Shown: in pieces, positions 1 through 9,605 of the stretch | Layout of the letters: the number at the start of each line of letters is the position of its first letter | Numbering within the stretch: position 1 is the stretch's first letter | Assembly: GCA_031263035.1 (NCBI GenBank) | Contig: JAISGP010000070.1 | Span: 1 to 61,254, forward strand | Length of the DNA: 61,254 nt | Source: Lachnospiraceae bacterium | GTDB lineage: Bacteria > Bacillota > Clostridia > Lachnospirales > Lachnospiraceae | Direction: 5' to 3' | The notes under the pieces: generated by a model | Database searches by the model: none | The model's input: the letters and a program-made list of their open reading frames with translations, nothing else | What the model was told of the DNA's origin: nothing | Program-made: the position numbers and the translations under genes

Positions 1-1302
1 GCACCAGATGAGCCTTTACATTTTTATAGAAGTTACAAATTCAGCAATGATTTAATGGGAATAAAGTCTGATAATCCAAATCAAATTTTAATGAGAAAAG
101 AAGATAAGAGGCTTTTAAATTCAACTTATTTTGCTGCAAAGGATAAAAGACCACTTCTTACAAGAGATAATTATGTAAGTGAAATGAGTAAATTATTTAA
201 AGGAAGTTCATCAGAGGAAAAGTCTTTAATTACTTGTAAAAATATAAGTAAAAATTCCTATCCTATATCTTATATACCTAGTATTTTAGGAATTACTATT
301 GCAAGGATTTTAGGTATGTCGTCAGTTGGACTTATAATGTTATCTAGGTTATTTATGCTTCTGATATATTCAGTTCTAACCAGTTTAGCCATACGCTATA
401 TTCCCTTTGGTAAACTGACTTTAGGATTTGTAGCACTTTTGCCTATAAGCCTTCAACAGGGAATGGCTATAAGTTATGATGGAATTTTAAATTCTTTATC
501 ATTTTTGCTTATTGGATATATATTGTATCTAGCCTACAAAAAGGATGTTGTAACAAATAGGGACATAGGGATTGTAGGACTTTTAACACTTCTTATTGCA
601 CCTATTAAAATAGTTTATGTGGTAATTGGATTATTATTTTTACTTATCCCTTCAGACAAGTTTCAAGGGAAAAAAGTTAGTGGTAAAAAGAAAAAACATC
701 TTATTATATTAGTGGTTATGATACTCGGATGTTTATTTATTGGAGTTTTTTCATTTGCTAGAGTTAGTAAGGCATTTGTTGGTAAACCAGGCTATTATAG
801 TTTAAGAGAATTTTTTGTAAGTCCGGGAAGTTTTGGCAGCCTAATAAAGATTTTCTTTAAAACTTTTGTAAGATTTCCATCATATATTGAAAGTGCATTA
901 GGAGCCAATCTTGGATGGAAAGAAGTGGGTGTTAAATTTCCCATGCTTGTTGGTTTTGTTTTACTAATTTTTATTTCAGCTTTATATGAAAAAGGACAAG
1001 AAAAATTTAACCTTGGCTTGTTGAAAATAAATACCTTGTTTATTTCAGTTTTGTTGTATACTGGCTGTGTTTTAGGAGCTTTGTCTTGGACTTTAAGATC
1101 AAGTGGTGTTATTGAAGGTATTCAAGGAAGATACTTTATACCAATTATGCCTATTTTATTCCTACTTTTTAGAAACAAATCTATTGTAAAAGAAAAAAAC
1201 ATTGATGAAGTGTTGATTTATAGCTTTGCTTATGTTCAAATGGTTTCTATTGCTTGGGTAGTGACCTCTTGTTTATTTCCAGGGATGATGGGAGTTAACT
1301 AA
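1..1302 (+). CDS. DUF2142 family polytopic membrane protein (5' end cut by window)
   Basis: The reading frame is open from base 1, so the gene begins upstream; 433 residues are visible. The first residues read APDEPLHFYRSYKFS, matching the PDExxH-type motif near the N-terminus of DUF2142 proteins. The family also explains the later SYDGILNSLSF segment and the QGRYFIPIMP segment close to the C-terminus. About eight to ten hydrophobic helices follow. DUF2142 proteins resemble GT-C type membrane glycosyltransferases and commonly sit in cell-wall polysaccharide loci, which agrees with the rhamnose genes just downstream. The substrate is unknown. An ATG at 55 also exists, but the motif lies before it, so it is internal. 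Confidence 0.75.
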   Translation, partial: APDEPLHFYRSYKFSNDLMGIKSDNPNQILMRKEDKRLLNSTYFAAKDKRPLLTRDNYVSEMSKLFKGSSSEEKSLITCKNISKNSYPISYIPSILGITIARILGMSSVGLIMLSRLFMLLIYSVLTSLAIRYIPFGKLTLGFVALLPISLQQGMAISYDGILNSLSFLLIGYILYLAYKKDVVTNRDIGIVGLLTLLIAPIKIVYVVIGLLFLLIPSDKFQGKKVSGKKKKHLIILVVMILGCLFIGVFSFARVSKAFVGKPGYYSLREFFVSPGSFGSLIKIFFKTFVRFPSYIESALGANLGWKEVGVKFPMLVGFVLLIFISALYEKGQEKFNLGLLKINTLFISVLLYTGCVLGALSWTLRSSGVIEGIQGRYFIPIMPILFLLFRNKSIVKEKNIDEVLIYSFAYVQMVSIAWVVTSCLFPGMMGVN

Positions 1303-1323
1303 GGGCTTTTGATTTTAAGTTCC

Positions 1324-1352
1324 TTGTATACTTCACATATAAATGCTATAAT
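1324..1352 (+). promoter_or_regulatory. Sigma-A-type promoter for rfbB
   Basis: TTGTAT at 1324-1329 and a perfect TATAAT at 1347-1352 are separated by 17 bases. The box ends 33 bases before the rfbB start, leaving room for the AAAAGGAG ribosome binding site at about 1371-1379. This suggests that rfbB, rfbA and rfbC are transcribed from here. Confidence 0.6.
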
Positions 1353-1385
1353 TTCATGGTTTAAAGCATAAAAAAGGAGTTTAGT

Positions 1386-2462
1386 ATGAAAACATATATG
1401 GTTACCGGGGGAGCAGGATTTATTGGCTCAAACTACATTTTATATATGATGGAAAAATATGGAAAAGATATTTTCATTATTAACGTGGATAAACTAACTT
1501 ATGCAGGAAATTTAGAAAACTTAGCTTCTGTAAGTAATGAAGAAAACTATAGATTTGTGAAAGCCGATATTTGCGATAGTGAGGCAATTGGGAAAATATT
1601 TGCAGAATATAACATTGATAGAGTGGTACATTTTGCGGCTGAAAGTCATGTTGATAGAAGTATTAAAAATCCAGAAGTTTTTGTTGAAACCAATGTATTA
1701 GGTACACTAACTTTACTTAATCATGCTAAAAATGCTTGGGAAAAGAGTGATGGCAGTTATGAAGAAGATAAGATTTTTCTTCATGTAAGTACTGATGAAG
1801 TATATGGCTCATTAGAAAAAGAAGGAGAATTTTTTTATGAAAAGACCCCCTATGATCCTCATAGCCCTTATTCAGCCAGTAAGGCATCTTCAGATTTCTT
1901 AGTGAAATCTTATATTGATACATATGAATTTCCGGCTATGATAACTCATTGTAGTAATAATTATGGGCCATATCAATTTCCGGAAAAATTAATACCATTA
2001 ATTATTAATAATTGCTTAAAGGGTGATAAATTACCTATTTATGGAGATGGATTAAACGTAAGAGATTGGCTTTATGTTATGGATCATTGTAAAGCTATAG
2101 ATATGGTTATAAATAATGGTAAAGATGGTGAAACCTATAATATTGGTGGACATAATGAAAAACAGAACATTCAAATTGTAAAAATAATCATTGATACGTT
2201 AAATGAAATTTTAGATGATAGTGATATTCGAAAAAAACATATTAATTATGATTTAATAACTTATGTTGATGATAGAAAAGGTCATGATAGACGATATGCA
2301 ATAGCTCCTGATAAGATTAAAAAAGAAGTAGGCTGGGAACCTAGCATATTATTTGCAGAGGGAATACAACATACGGTAAAATGGTATTTAGCCAACGAAG
2401 AATGGATGAGCCATGTTATAAATAAAGATTACTTAGACTATTATAAAAAGATGTATAAATAG
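1386..2462 (+). CDS. rfbB: dTDP-glucose 4,6-dehydratase
   Basis: Converts dTDP-glucose to dTDP-4-keto-6-deoxyglucose, the second step of dTDP-L-rhamnose synthesis in the cytoplasm. The 358-residue length is typical of RmlB. The NAD-binding GGAGFIGS motif is at residues 8-15, the active-site STDEVYG (Asp-Glu pair) at 135-141, and the short-chain dehydrogenase Tyr-Lys pair at Y162 and K166 (PYSASK). It is the first gene of rfbB-rfbA-rfbC, preceded by a good promoter and an AAAAGGAG ribosome binding site. Family and step are clear. Confidence 0.96.
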   Translation: MKTYMVTGGAGFIGSNYILYMMEKYGKDIFIINVDKLTYAGNLENLASVSNEENYRFVKADICDSEAIGKIFAEYNIDRVVHFAAESHVDRSIKNPEVFVETNVLGTLTLLNHAKNAWEKSDGSYEEDKIFLHVSTDEVYGSLEKEGEFFYEKTPYDPHSPYSASKASSDFLVKSYIDTYEFPAMITHCSNNYGPYQFPEKLIPLIINNCLKGDKLPIYGDGLNVRDWLYVMDHCKAIDMVINNGKDGETYNIGGHNEKQNIQIVKIIIDTLNEILDDSDIRKKHINYDLITYVDDRKGHDRRYAIAPDKIKKEVGWEPSILFAEGIQHTVKWYLANEEWMSHVINKDYLDYYKKMYK

Positions 2463-2498
2463 ATTTTTCTTTAAGCTGTATGAGAAGGGAGAGTAGTT

Positions 2499-3368
2499 AT
2501 GAAAGGTATAATTTTAGCAGGTGGTTCAGGAACTAGACTTTATCCACTTACAAAGGCTGTTTCAAAGCAGTTAATGCCGGTATATGATAAACCCATGATA
2601 TATTATCCTCTATCAACTTTAATGCTTGCTGGTATTCGAGATATTCTTTTAATATCTACCCCAAGAGATTTACCATTATTTCAGCTACTTTTAGGAGACG
2701 GAAAAGCCTTAGGATTAAATATTTCCTACAAGGTTCAAGATAAGCCAAGAGGACTTGCTGATGCTTTTATTATAGGGGAAGAATTTATTGGCAAAGATAG
2801 CGTAGCTCTAGTTTTAGGAGATAATATTTTTTATGGGCACGACTTTTCTAAAGTTCTTGCAAATGCAGCCACAAGAAGTGATGGAGCAACAATCTTTGGT
2901 TATTATGTAAAAAATCCTAAAGATTATGGTGTAGTTGAATTTGATAAAAATGGTAAAGCTATTTCTATTGAAGAGAAACCTGAAAAACCTAAATCATCTT
3001 ATGCTGTTCCCGGATTATATTTTTATGATAATAAAGTTGTAGAAATAGCTAAATCAGTTAAACCTTCAAAAAGAGGTGAAATTGAGATTACATCGATTAA
3101 TGATGAATATTTAGCTAAAGGAAAGCTTCAAGTGGAAATACTTGGACGAGGATTTGCATGGCTTGATACAGGAAGCCATGATTCACTTTTAGATGCTGCA
3201 GATTTTGTGGCAGCTTTTCAAAAAAGACAAGGTCTTTATATTTCTTGTATTGAAGAAATTGCCTACAGAAAAGGGTTTATTGGTAAAGAACAATTAAAAT
3301 CCTTGGCAGAGGAAATGATTAAGACTGAGTATGGAAAATATCTTATGAGTATAGTAGAGGAAGTATAA
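2499..3368 (+). CDS. rfbA: Glucose-1-phosphate thymidylyltransferase
   Basis: Makes dTDP-glucose from dTTP and glucose-1-phosphate, the first committed step to dTDP-rhamnose. The 289 residues match RmlA length. The nucleotidyltransferase signature GGSGTRLYP is at residues 8-16, followed by the [12 protein letters not shown] segment. LGDNIFYG carries the metal-binding Asp. An AGAAGGGAG ribosome binding site precedes the ATG. The stop overlaps the start of rfbC by one base (TAATG), which indicates translational coupling. Confidence 0.96.
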   Translation: MKGIILAGGSGTRLYPLTKAVSKQLMPVYDKPMIYYPLSTLMLAGIRDILLISTPRDLPLFQLLLGDGKALGLNISYKVQDKPRGLADAFIIGEEFIGKDSVALVLGDNIFYGHDFSKVLANAATRSDGATIFGYYVKNPKDYGVVEFDKNGKAISIEEKPEKPKSSYAVPGLYFYDNKVVEIAKSVKPSKRGEIEITSINDEYLAKGKLQVEILGRGFAWLDTGSHDSLLDAADFVAAFQKRQGLYISCIEEIAYRKGFIGKEQLKSLAEEMIKTEYGKYLMSIVEEV

Positions 3369-3913
3369 TGGGGAAAATTAAAGTTACAGAATGTGGAATT
3401 AAAGGTTTAAAAATAATTGAACCGGAAGTTTTTGGTGATAATCGTGGTTATTTTATGGAAACCTATAACAAGCAAGATTTTTTAGATAATGGAATAGATA
3501 TAGATTTTGTTCAGGATAATCAGAGCTCTTCAGTAAAAGGTGTACTTAGAGGACTTCACTATCAGATAAATTATCCTCAAGATAAACTGGTAAGAGTTGT
3601 TAATGGAGTTGTTTTCGACGTGGCAGTAGATATTCGAGCAGGTTCACCTACATATGGAAAATATTATGGGGTAATTTTATCTGCTGAAAATAAAAAACAG
3701 TTTTTAATTCCCAAAGGATTTGCTCATGGATTTTATGTGCTTTCAGATATAGCAGAATTCACCTACAAATGCAGTGATTTCTATCACGCCGGAGATGAAG
3801 GTGGCATAATCTACAATGATCCTAATATAGGTATAGACTGGCCTATAATTAAGGATATTCCACTTATCATGTCTGATAAAGATCAAAAATGGGGCAAATT
3901 GGAGTTAAAATAA
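3368..3913 (+). CDS. rfbC: dTDP-4-dehydrorhamnose 3,5-epimerase
   Basis: Epimerises dTDP-4-keto-6-deoxyglucose at C3 and C5, the third step of dTDP-L-rhamnose synthesis. At 181 residues it is a normal-length cupin-fold RmlC. The catalytic His is H64 in RGLHYQ and the catalytic Tyr is Y133 in FTYKCSDFY; the PKGFAHGFY block is also conserved. The ATG shares one base with the rfbA stop, so the two are coupled. It is followed after 36 bases by the exporter genes. Confidence 0.95.
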   Translation: MGKIKVTECGIKGLKIIEPEVFGDNRGYFMETYNKQDFLDNGIDIDFVQDNQSSSVKGVLRGLHYQINYPQDKLVRVVNGVVFDVAVDIRAGSPTYGKYYGVILSAENKKQFLIPKGFAHGFYVLSDIAEFTYKCSDFYHAGDEGGIIYNDPNIGIDWPIIKDIPLIMSDKDQKWGKLELK

Positions 3914-3949
3914 TTTTACATATAAACAGATAAAGGAATAATTTTTATA

Positions 3950-4738
3950 GTGAAAACTAAAATATCAATTTTTATACAGAATTTTTTAAGATATAGACAT
4001 CTTCTAGTTGAATTAGTTGGAAGAGATATAAAAATTAAATATAGACGTTCTACTCTTGGAGTTTTTTGGACTTTACTTAACCCACTTTTAATGATGGCAG
4101 TTTTATCTGTGGTTTTTTCGAATTTATTCAAGTTCGATATTGAAAATTTTCCATTATATTTGTTAAGTGGTCAGGTAGTATTTACTTTTTTTTCTGATGC
4201 AACTACAAGTGCCATGTCAGCTATATTGGATAATGCTTCATTGATAAAGAAAATATATCTACCCAAATATATATTTGTAATTTCTAGGGTTTTATCAAGT
4301 ACTATTAATTTATTTGCATCTTTTACAGCATTACTTTTAGTTATGGTAATTACAAGGGCAGAACTACATTATACAATGATACTTGTTTTTATTCCTTTTA
4401 TCTTCTTAGTAGCAATTACTATGGGAGTTGGTTTATTTATTGGGGCTATAACAGTGCGATTTAGAGATATTATGCATTTCTATTCTATATTTACTACAGT
4501 ACTTATGTATTTAACTCCAATTATTTACCCAATGTCTATACTTCCAGGATGGATTAAATATGTAGTACTTATTAATCCTCTTACAAATATAGTAACTATG
4601 GTCCGTGATGTTATGTTTTATAATTCATTACCTAGTCTTTTAGGAATACTAATCGGATTTGTTGAATCAGTCATCGCAATGGCACTTGGACTTTGGGTTT
4701 TCTATAAAAATCAAGATACTTTCATTTTAAATATATAA
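3950..4738 (+). CDS. ABC-2 type polysaccharide export permease (Wzm/TagG-like)
   Basis: Membrane subunit of an ABC exporter that moves lipid-linked polysaccharide or teichoic-acid-like polymers outward. The 262 residues hold about six hydrophobic segments. The family segment RDIKIKYRRSTLGVFWTLLNPLL lies at the cytosolic N-terminus, in pieces shorter than the whole helix region, and ends near LTPIIYPMSILP. The start is GTG at 3950; no ATG is available in this frame. The ATPase partner follows after 11 bases. Its position between rfbC and rfbD suggests export of a rhamnose-containing glycan, which is inferred from context. Confidence 0.88.
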   Translation: MKTKISIFIQNFLRYRHLLVELVGRDIKIKYRRSTLGVFWTLLNPLLMMAVLSVVFSNLFKFDIENFPLYLLSGQVVFTFFSDATTSAMSAILDNASLIKKIYLPKYIFVISRVLSSTINLFASFTALLLVMVITRAELHYTMILVFIPFIFLVAITMGVGLFIGAITVRFRDIMHFYSIFTTVLMYLTPIIYPMSILPGWIKYVVLINPLTNIVTMVRDVMFYNSLPSLLGILIGFVESVIAMALGLWVFYKNQDTFILNI

Positions 4739-4749
4739 AAGGATGTTTC

Positions 4750-5538
4750 ATGGATAATAAAGATACAATAATTTCAATAAAAAATGTATACATAAAATTT
4801 AACCTTGCTTCTGAAAGGATTGATAATTTTAAAGAATACCTAATAAAGACCATTAAACGTCAAGTTTCCTATGATGAATTCTGGGCATTAAAAGATATTA
4901 GTTTTGATGTAAAGCGTGGAGATTCTGTTGGACTAATTGGAGTTAATGGTAGCGGCAAAAGTACAATTCTTAAAATTATTGCCGGTGTACTTAAACCTAC
5001 AAAAGGTTCTGTATATGTAGGCGGTTCTGTTGCACCTTTAATTGAGTTAGGTGCAGGTTTTGATATTGATCTTACAGCAAGAGAGAATGTTTTCTTAAAT
5101 GGAGCCCTTTTAGGTCATACAAGGCCTGAAATGGAAGGTTTTTATGATGAAATAGTAGAGTTTTCTGAACTTCATGATTTTATGGATGTACCCGTAAAGA
5201 ATTTTTCTTCCGGAATGGTTGCCCGTCTTGGATTTTCTATAGCAACTATTGGTCATCCTGATATTCTTATTTGCGATGAAATACTGGCAGTTGGAGATGC
5301 GAAATTCCAAGAAAAATGTATGGTGAGAATTCATCAGCTTATGAATGAGGGAACAACTATACTTTTTGTTTCCCACAGTATTGAGCAGGTTATGGATGTG
5401 TGTAATAAGGCAGTTTGGATTAATAAAGGTCATTTGAAGATGATGGGAGATTCTAAAGAGGTTGGTGAGATTTATAGAGACAGTCTAAAATCCCATGAAA
5501 CTGATGATAGTTTTGATGTTATAGAAAACGATGAATAA
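4750..5538 (+). CDS. Polysaccharide ABC exporter ATP-binding protein (Wzt/TagH-like)
   Basis: ATPase partner of the upstream permease. Walker A GVNGSGKST is at residues 64-72, the signature NFSSGMVARL at 151-160 (variant of LSGGQ, usual in this subfamily), Walker B ILICDE at 172-177 and the switch His near 209. The protein is only 262 residues long. It therefore lacks the C-terminal carbohydrate-binding domain that some Wzt proteins use to recognise a capped chain, so recognition of a modified chain end is unlikely. An AAAGGATG ribosome binding site precedes the ATG. Confidence 0.9.
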   Translation: MDNKDTIISIKNVYIKFNLASERIDNFKEYLIKTIKRQVSYDEFWALKDISFDVKRGDSVGLIGVNGSGKSTILKIIAGVLKPTKGSVYVGGSVAPLIELGAGFDIDLTARENVFLNGALLGHTRPEMEGFYDEIVEFSELHDFMDVPVKNFSSGMVARLGFSIATIGHPDILICDEILAVGDAKFQEKCMVRIHQLMNEGTTILFVSHSIEQVMDVCNKAVWINKGHLKMMGDSKEVGEIYRDSLKSHETDDSFDVIENDE

Positions 5539-5671
5539 TACTACGTATGTGAATTGAGTTTGATGAAAAATGTAAAGCTTATAATGTTAATTTTCCTTAG
5601 TTAGATATTGAAGAGAATAGTCGTTGGTATTAGAAGTAAATGTAAATGAAATAATTATGTTGAGGTTGTAA

Positions 5672-6280
5672 ATGAAAAAGTATTTAACATATATAATTGC
5701 ATCTGTTGTTATTTTGATAGTTGGAATAATCTATTCTTTTAGCGATAGTACTAAAGCAATTTATAATACAAATATCGATACATCTGATTATAAAACAAGT
5801 GGTTTTCTAGATGAAATCCAAGGAATAAGTCAAATTTTTATTTGCAATTCTAATAGATTATCTGGAGTATCATTAAAAACTTCTTTTTCCGGGGATAAGG
5901 GAGATGAAGCTTTAGAATATGAAGTTATAGACATGGAGAATAATAAGACAGTTTCCAAAGGATTAGTTAAAGCAGAAAATATTAAACAAGGTAAAAATTT
6001 AAAACTGAATTTTGGCAAGACTATTAAAAATGCTAAAAACAAAAGTTTTGAGATAAATATAAATCTAAAAGGTAATTCAGATTTTGAAGGCTTAAGTATT
6101 CCCTTTGCAAATGGAAGTAAAGAGGGAAACAGCCTAACTATAGATAATAAAAATATAAAGGGAACAATAATTTTAAAAACAATTGACCACGGTTTTCATA
6201 TTCAAACCTTGATTATGTTTCTTTTGATTGTTATTTATGTTGTAGTATTTTTTAGAATATTATTTAAACTGTTTACCTAG
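5672..6280 (+). CDS. Unknown bitopic membrane protein in polysaccharide locus
   Basis: I do not recognise a named family. The 202-residue product has a hydrophobic N-terminal segment (about residues 4-24). A polar extracytoplasmic region of about 150 residues follows, rich in alternating beta-type sequence. A C-terminal membrane helix lies near residues 178-198. The middle part resembles, in pattern only, the beta-sandwich segments seen beside polytopic glycosyltransferases. It follows wzt by 133 bases and precedes rfbD by 173, so it probably acts with the surface glycan system, perhaps with the DUF2142 protein. Ribosome binding is weak (TTGAGGTTG). Confidence 0.6.
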   Translation: MKKYLTYIIASVVILIVGIIYSFSDSTKAIYNTNIDTSDYKTSGFLDEIQGISQIFICNSNRLSGVSLKTSFSGDKGDEALEYEVIDMENNKTVSKGLVKAENIKQGKNLKLNFGKTIKNAKNKSFEININLKGNSDFEGLSIPFANGSKEGNSLTIDNKNIKGTIILKTIDHGFHIQTLIMFLLIVIYVVVFFRILFKLFT

Positions 6281-6453
6281 GTGAATGTATTTTATAGAAG
6301 ATAAATTTATATTTTAAAGATTGTAGTGTGAAAGGGATATAAAACTTCGAAAAAAGAGATTATTATTTAAAATTATTTGTAAAAAGAAAGAGGTTTTTTA
6401 GACAAAGATATTTTTACTTTGTTTAACTTATATTTGCAGAAATTGGAGACTTA

Positions 6454-7323
6454 ATGAAAATTTTAGTTACCGGTGTAACGGGACAATTAGGATATGATTG
6501 TGTTAGAGAACTGAAAGAACGAAATATAGAATATGTTGCTCCTACAAGTAAAGAGATGGACATTACAGATGAAGTTTCAGTATTAAATTGGGTCACTAAA
6601 AGTAAAGTTGATGGCGTAATTCACTGTGCTGCATATACAGCAGTTGATATGGCTGAAACTCATGAAGAATTATGTAGAAAGATTAATTATGAAGGCACTA
6701 AAAATGTAGCCTCTGCTTGTAGGGCAAATAATATAAAGATGATTTATATTTCTACGGATTATGTTTTTGATGGGACGGGAGAGAAACCCCGGGAAATATA
6801 TGATAAACCTAACCCTATAAATGTTTATGGTATGACAAAATTACAGGGGGAGGAAGCTGTTAAAGAGCTTTTAGAGAAATATTTTATTGTAAGGATTTCT
6901 TGGGTTTTTGGTGTAAATGGTAAGAATTTTATAAGGACAATGTTGGATGTTGCGAGGAACCATGATACACTGACAGTAGTAGATGACCAGTTTGGTTCAC
7001 CTACATTTACTTACGATTTGTCAAAACTACTTGTAGATATGATAGGCACTAAGAAGTATGGAATATATCATGCTACTAATGAAGGGACTACTACTTGGTA
7101 TGAATTTGCTAAAGAAATTTTTAAGTTAAAGAATAATAAAACCAATGTTTTACCTGTTTCTACAGAAAAATATTATTCTAGGGCTAAAAGTGTTATTGCA
7201 AATAGACCAAGAAATAGCCGATTAGATAAAAGTAGACTTTCAGAAATGGGATTTAAGCCTTTACCAAGTTGGCAGGATGCTCTTAAAAGATATCTCAAAA
7301 TGTTAGATAGTATTGATTTATAG
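6454..7323 (+). CDS. rfbD: dTDP-4-dehydrorhamnose reductase
   Basis: Final step of dTDP-L-rhamnose synthesis: NAD(P)H-dependent reduction of dTDP-4-keto-L-rhamnose. The 289-residue length is typical. The nucleotide-binding GVTGQLG motif is at residues 7-13, the STDYVFDG block around 100-107, and the Tyr-Lys pair at Y125 and K129 (YGMTK). It is separated from rfbC by the exporter and an unknown gene, so it may have its own promoter; none was clear in the 173-base gap. AATTGGAGACTTA precedes the ATG. Confidence 0.95.
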   Translation: MKILVTGVTGQLGYDCVRELKERNIEYVAPTSKEMDITDEVSVLNWVTKSKVDGVIHCAAYTAVDMAETHEELCRKINYEGTKNVASACRANNIKMIYISTDYVFDGTGEKPREIYDKPNPINVYGMTKLQGEEAVKELLEKYFIVRISWVFGVNGKNFIRTMLDVARNHDTLTVVDDQFGSPTFTYDLSKLLVDMIGTKKYGIYHATNEGTTTWYEFAKEIFKLKNNKTNVLPVSTEKYYSRAKSVIANRPRNSRLDKSRLSEMGFKPLPSWQDALKRYLKMLDSIDL

Positions 7324-7433
7324 GTGTTAAATAGTGCTTCTGTATTAAAGAAATATAAGTATATGTGTATATTTATTAAAAAGAAAGTCAGTTAAGAATT
7401 AAGACTATTTTTATTTGCACTGGAGGTGTATAC

Positions 7434-8030
7434 ATGAAAAAACGAATTTTAGTACTTTTAACGATTTTGTTAATAGGAGTTTTTGCTTTTACAGCATGTG
7501 AGAAAGATGACGATGATAATAATGCTGGAAGCAATAATAAAACCACAACCCAGACAGGGGATTCCCAGATAAATAGTGGAGATACAGATGAAGATGATGA
7601 CGATGAAATATCTAATGAAGAGACAAATCAAGCTAATCAAAATACTACTGTAAAAGTAGATGTATATTTTGCAAATAGCGATGCAAGTAGATTAGTAGAC
7701 CAAGAGGTTACATTTGATAGATTAACACCACAAGCTTTAATAGATGAGCTTGCTAAACATAATATGGTTTCAACTGATTTAATAGCTAATTCAGTAACTA
7801 CAACTACTAATAATGGAGATAAGGCTATTATATTAGATGTAAGTTCTAATTTCTCTGATTTTCTAAGCGAAAGAGGTAGTACAGGAGAATGGTTTTCTAT
7901 GGGTAGTGTTGTAAATACTTTCCTTGATGCTTATGATGCTGATTATATTAAGATTACTGTTGATGGAAATAATATTACCGGTGGTAGTGCTGATTATACA
8001 GGATTTCAGAAAGACTATGAAAATAATTAG
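7434..8030 (+). CDS. GerMN-domain lipoprotein
   Basis: A signal peptide with lipobox FTAC places the lipidated Cys at residue 22, so the protein is anchored to the outer face of the membrane. An acidic, Asn/Asp/Thr-rich linker covers about residues 23-75. It is followed by a GerMN-like domain, with VDVYFANSDA, the charged middle, a DVSSNF segment and VNTFLDAYDA. GerMN domains occur in the spore germination protein GerM and in many vegetative lipoproteins, so a germination role cannot be assumed. A GGAGGTG ribosome binding site precedes the ATG. A strong terminator follows. Confidence 0.8.
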   Translation: MKKRILVLLTILLIGVFAFTACEKDDDDNNAGSNNKTTTQTGDSQINSGDTDEDDDDEISNEETNQANQNTTVKVDVYFANSDASRLVDQEVTFDRLTPQALIDELAKHNMVSTDLIANSVTTTTNNGDKAIILDVSSNFSDFLSERGSTGEWFSMGSVVNTFLDAYDADYIKITVDGNNITGGSADYTGFQKDYENN

Positions 8031-8095
8031 CTATAAAGCATTTGAAATTGCAAATATAATTATTTGCAGTATTTGGTTAATAATGGTATTATATA

Positions 8096-8137
8096 AAAGC
8101 ATTTTTCTTAAATGGAGAATGCTTTATTTTTTTATTT
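8096..8137 (+). terminator. Intrinsic terminator after the GerMN lipoprotein gene
   Basis: AAAGCATTTTTC pairs with GGAGAATGCTTT (12 base pairs including G-T wobbles), with a short loop followed by an ATTTTTTTATTT run. It ends the transcript from upstream just before the antiporter gene. Confidence 0.8.
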
Positions 8138-8157
8138 GATTTAGGGAGGTATTGGTT

Positions 8158-9477
8158 TTGGATAATCAACAAAACAATGGAAGACTCATTGCATTATTAC
8201 CAATGGGAGTATTCCTAGTTATATTTTTAGGAGCAGGTATATTAACTGGAGACTTTTATTCTATGCCTACAATATTGGCATTTTTAATTGCTTTATTTGT
8301 AGCCTTTTTGCAGAATAGGGGATTAGATTTTAATAAGAAAATCAGTGTTATTGCAAAGGGTATTTCTGATGATAATATTATTACGATGTGTTTAATTTTC
8401 TTATGTGCCGGCGGCTTTTCTGGAGTTGTTACTGCTACCGGTGGTGCAGAAAGTACCGTTAATTTAGGATTAACATTTTTACCCACTCAAATTATTGTGG
8501 TAGGTTTATTTATAATTGGCTGTTTTGTTTCTATTTCAATGGGTACATCCATGGGAACAATTGCTGCCCTTGCACCAATTGCAGTTCAAGTTAGTAAAAA
8601 AACTGGATTTGAGATTGCAGTTTGTATTGCAGCAGTTGTATGTGGAGCAATGTTTGGTGATAATCTAAGTATGATTTCAGACACCACAATTGCGGCAGTA
8701 AAAACCCAAGGTGCTCAGATGAAGGATAAATTTAGACAGAATTTCCTTATAGTTCTACCTGCCGCTATTGTAACAGCTATAATTTTCTTTTTACTTACAA
8801 GAAGTGGTGCACCAAATATGAATTTAGATTTAAAATTTAATTTTTGGCTTGTACTACCATATATTTTAGTTTTAGTTGGTGCTTTAATTGGAATAAATGT
8901 TTTTCTTGTTTTAATTGGGGGAACAGTAGCATCTATACTTGCAGGTGTACTTACAGGTTCATTGAGTTTTTGGAAATGCGTTGCTGCAGTTGGAACAGGT
9001 ATTAATGGAATGTATGATATAACAGTTATTTCAATAATTGTTGCTTGTATAGTAGCTTTAATTAAAGAATATGGTGGAATTGATTTTATTATAAATATAT
9101 TTAAAAAACATATTAAAGGTAATAAAGGTGCTCAACTTGGTATTGGCTTTTTAACCTTAATTGTTGATGCATGTACTGCAAATAATACTGTAGCTATTAT
9201 TATTACCGGACCTTTAGCTAAAAATATTAGTAATGAATTTGGTGTAACGGCCAAAAAGAGTGCTTCACTTTTAGATATATTTGCATCAGTAGGACAAGGG
9301 CTAATTCCTTATGGAGCACAACTTCTTTCTGCAGCAGCATTAGCAACATCATTAAGTAAGGTTAAAATAACACCTTATCAGATAATTCCTAATATGTATT
9401 ATCCTGTTTTAATGGCTATTTCTGCAGTATTATTTATTGTGTTTACGAAAAAAAAGAAAAATGAAATGAAGAGTTAA
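8158..9477 (+). CDS. NhaC-family Na+/H+ antiporter
   Basis: Predicted secondary transporter of about 439 residues with roughly 11-12 membrane helices. The family segment GDNLSMISDTTIAA, carrying charged residues within a helix, is intact, as is a Ser/Gly-rich FVSISMGTSMGT stretch. Two in-frame TTG codons are possible. I prefer 8158, which lies eight bases after GGGAGG (8144-8149); the one at 8152 is too close. NhaC-type proteins exchange Na+ or small organic ions, so substrate is not fixed by sequence. Its place just before a Na+-pumping decarboxylase cluster fits a role in sodium cycling. Confidence 0.85.
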   Translation: MDNQQNNGRLIALLPMGVFLVIFLGAGILTGDFYSMPTILAFLIALFVAFLQNRGLDFNKKISVIAKGISDDNIITMCLIFLCAGGFSGVVTATGGAESTVNLGLTFLPTQIIVVGLFIIGCFVSISMGTSMGTIAALAPIAVQVSKKTGFEIAVCIAAVVCGAMFGDNLSMISDTTIAAVKTQGAQMKDKFRQNFLIVLPAAIVTAIIFFLLTRSGAPNMNLDLKFNFWLVLPYILVLVGALIGINVFLVLIGGTVASILAGVLTGSLSFWKCVAAVGTGINGMYDITVISIIVACIVALIKEYGGIDFIINIFKKHIKGNKGAQLGIGFLTLIVDACTANNTVAIIITGPLAKNISNEFGVTAKKSASLLDIFASVGQGLIPYGAQLLSAAALATSLSKVKITPYQIIPNMYYPVLMAISAVLFIVFTKKKKNEMKS

Positions 9478-9576
9478 ATTCTAATTTATTTAAAGAATTA
9501 GTTTCATAATAATTCTTTACTATTCCTTAACTGGTTTACTATTACTGATGATTTAAGCCTATTGTTTATATATCAA

Positions 9577-9605
9577 TTGTAAAGTTGCACAAATATTAGT
9601 ACAAT
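9577..9605 (+). promoter_or_regulatory. Promoter of the decarboxylase cluster
   Basis: TTGTAA at 9577-9582 and TACAAT at 9600-9605 are spaced by 17 bases. The predicted transcript would carry a leader of about 215 bases that includes the hairpin at 9644-9676. Confidence 0.5.

Noticed and set aside
55-1302. Complete DUF2142 gene starting at ATG 55
   Set aside because: The frame is open to base 1 and the conserved PDExxH-type motif lies before this ATG, so the gene is cut by the window.
3916-4131. - strand frame overlapping the Wzm start
   Set aside because: No conserved features, and it overlaps a well-supported gene.
7434-8030. Spore germination protein GerM
   Set aside because: Only the GerMN domain type is shared; such domains occur in many non-spore lipoproteins, and no sporulation genes are nearby.
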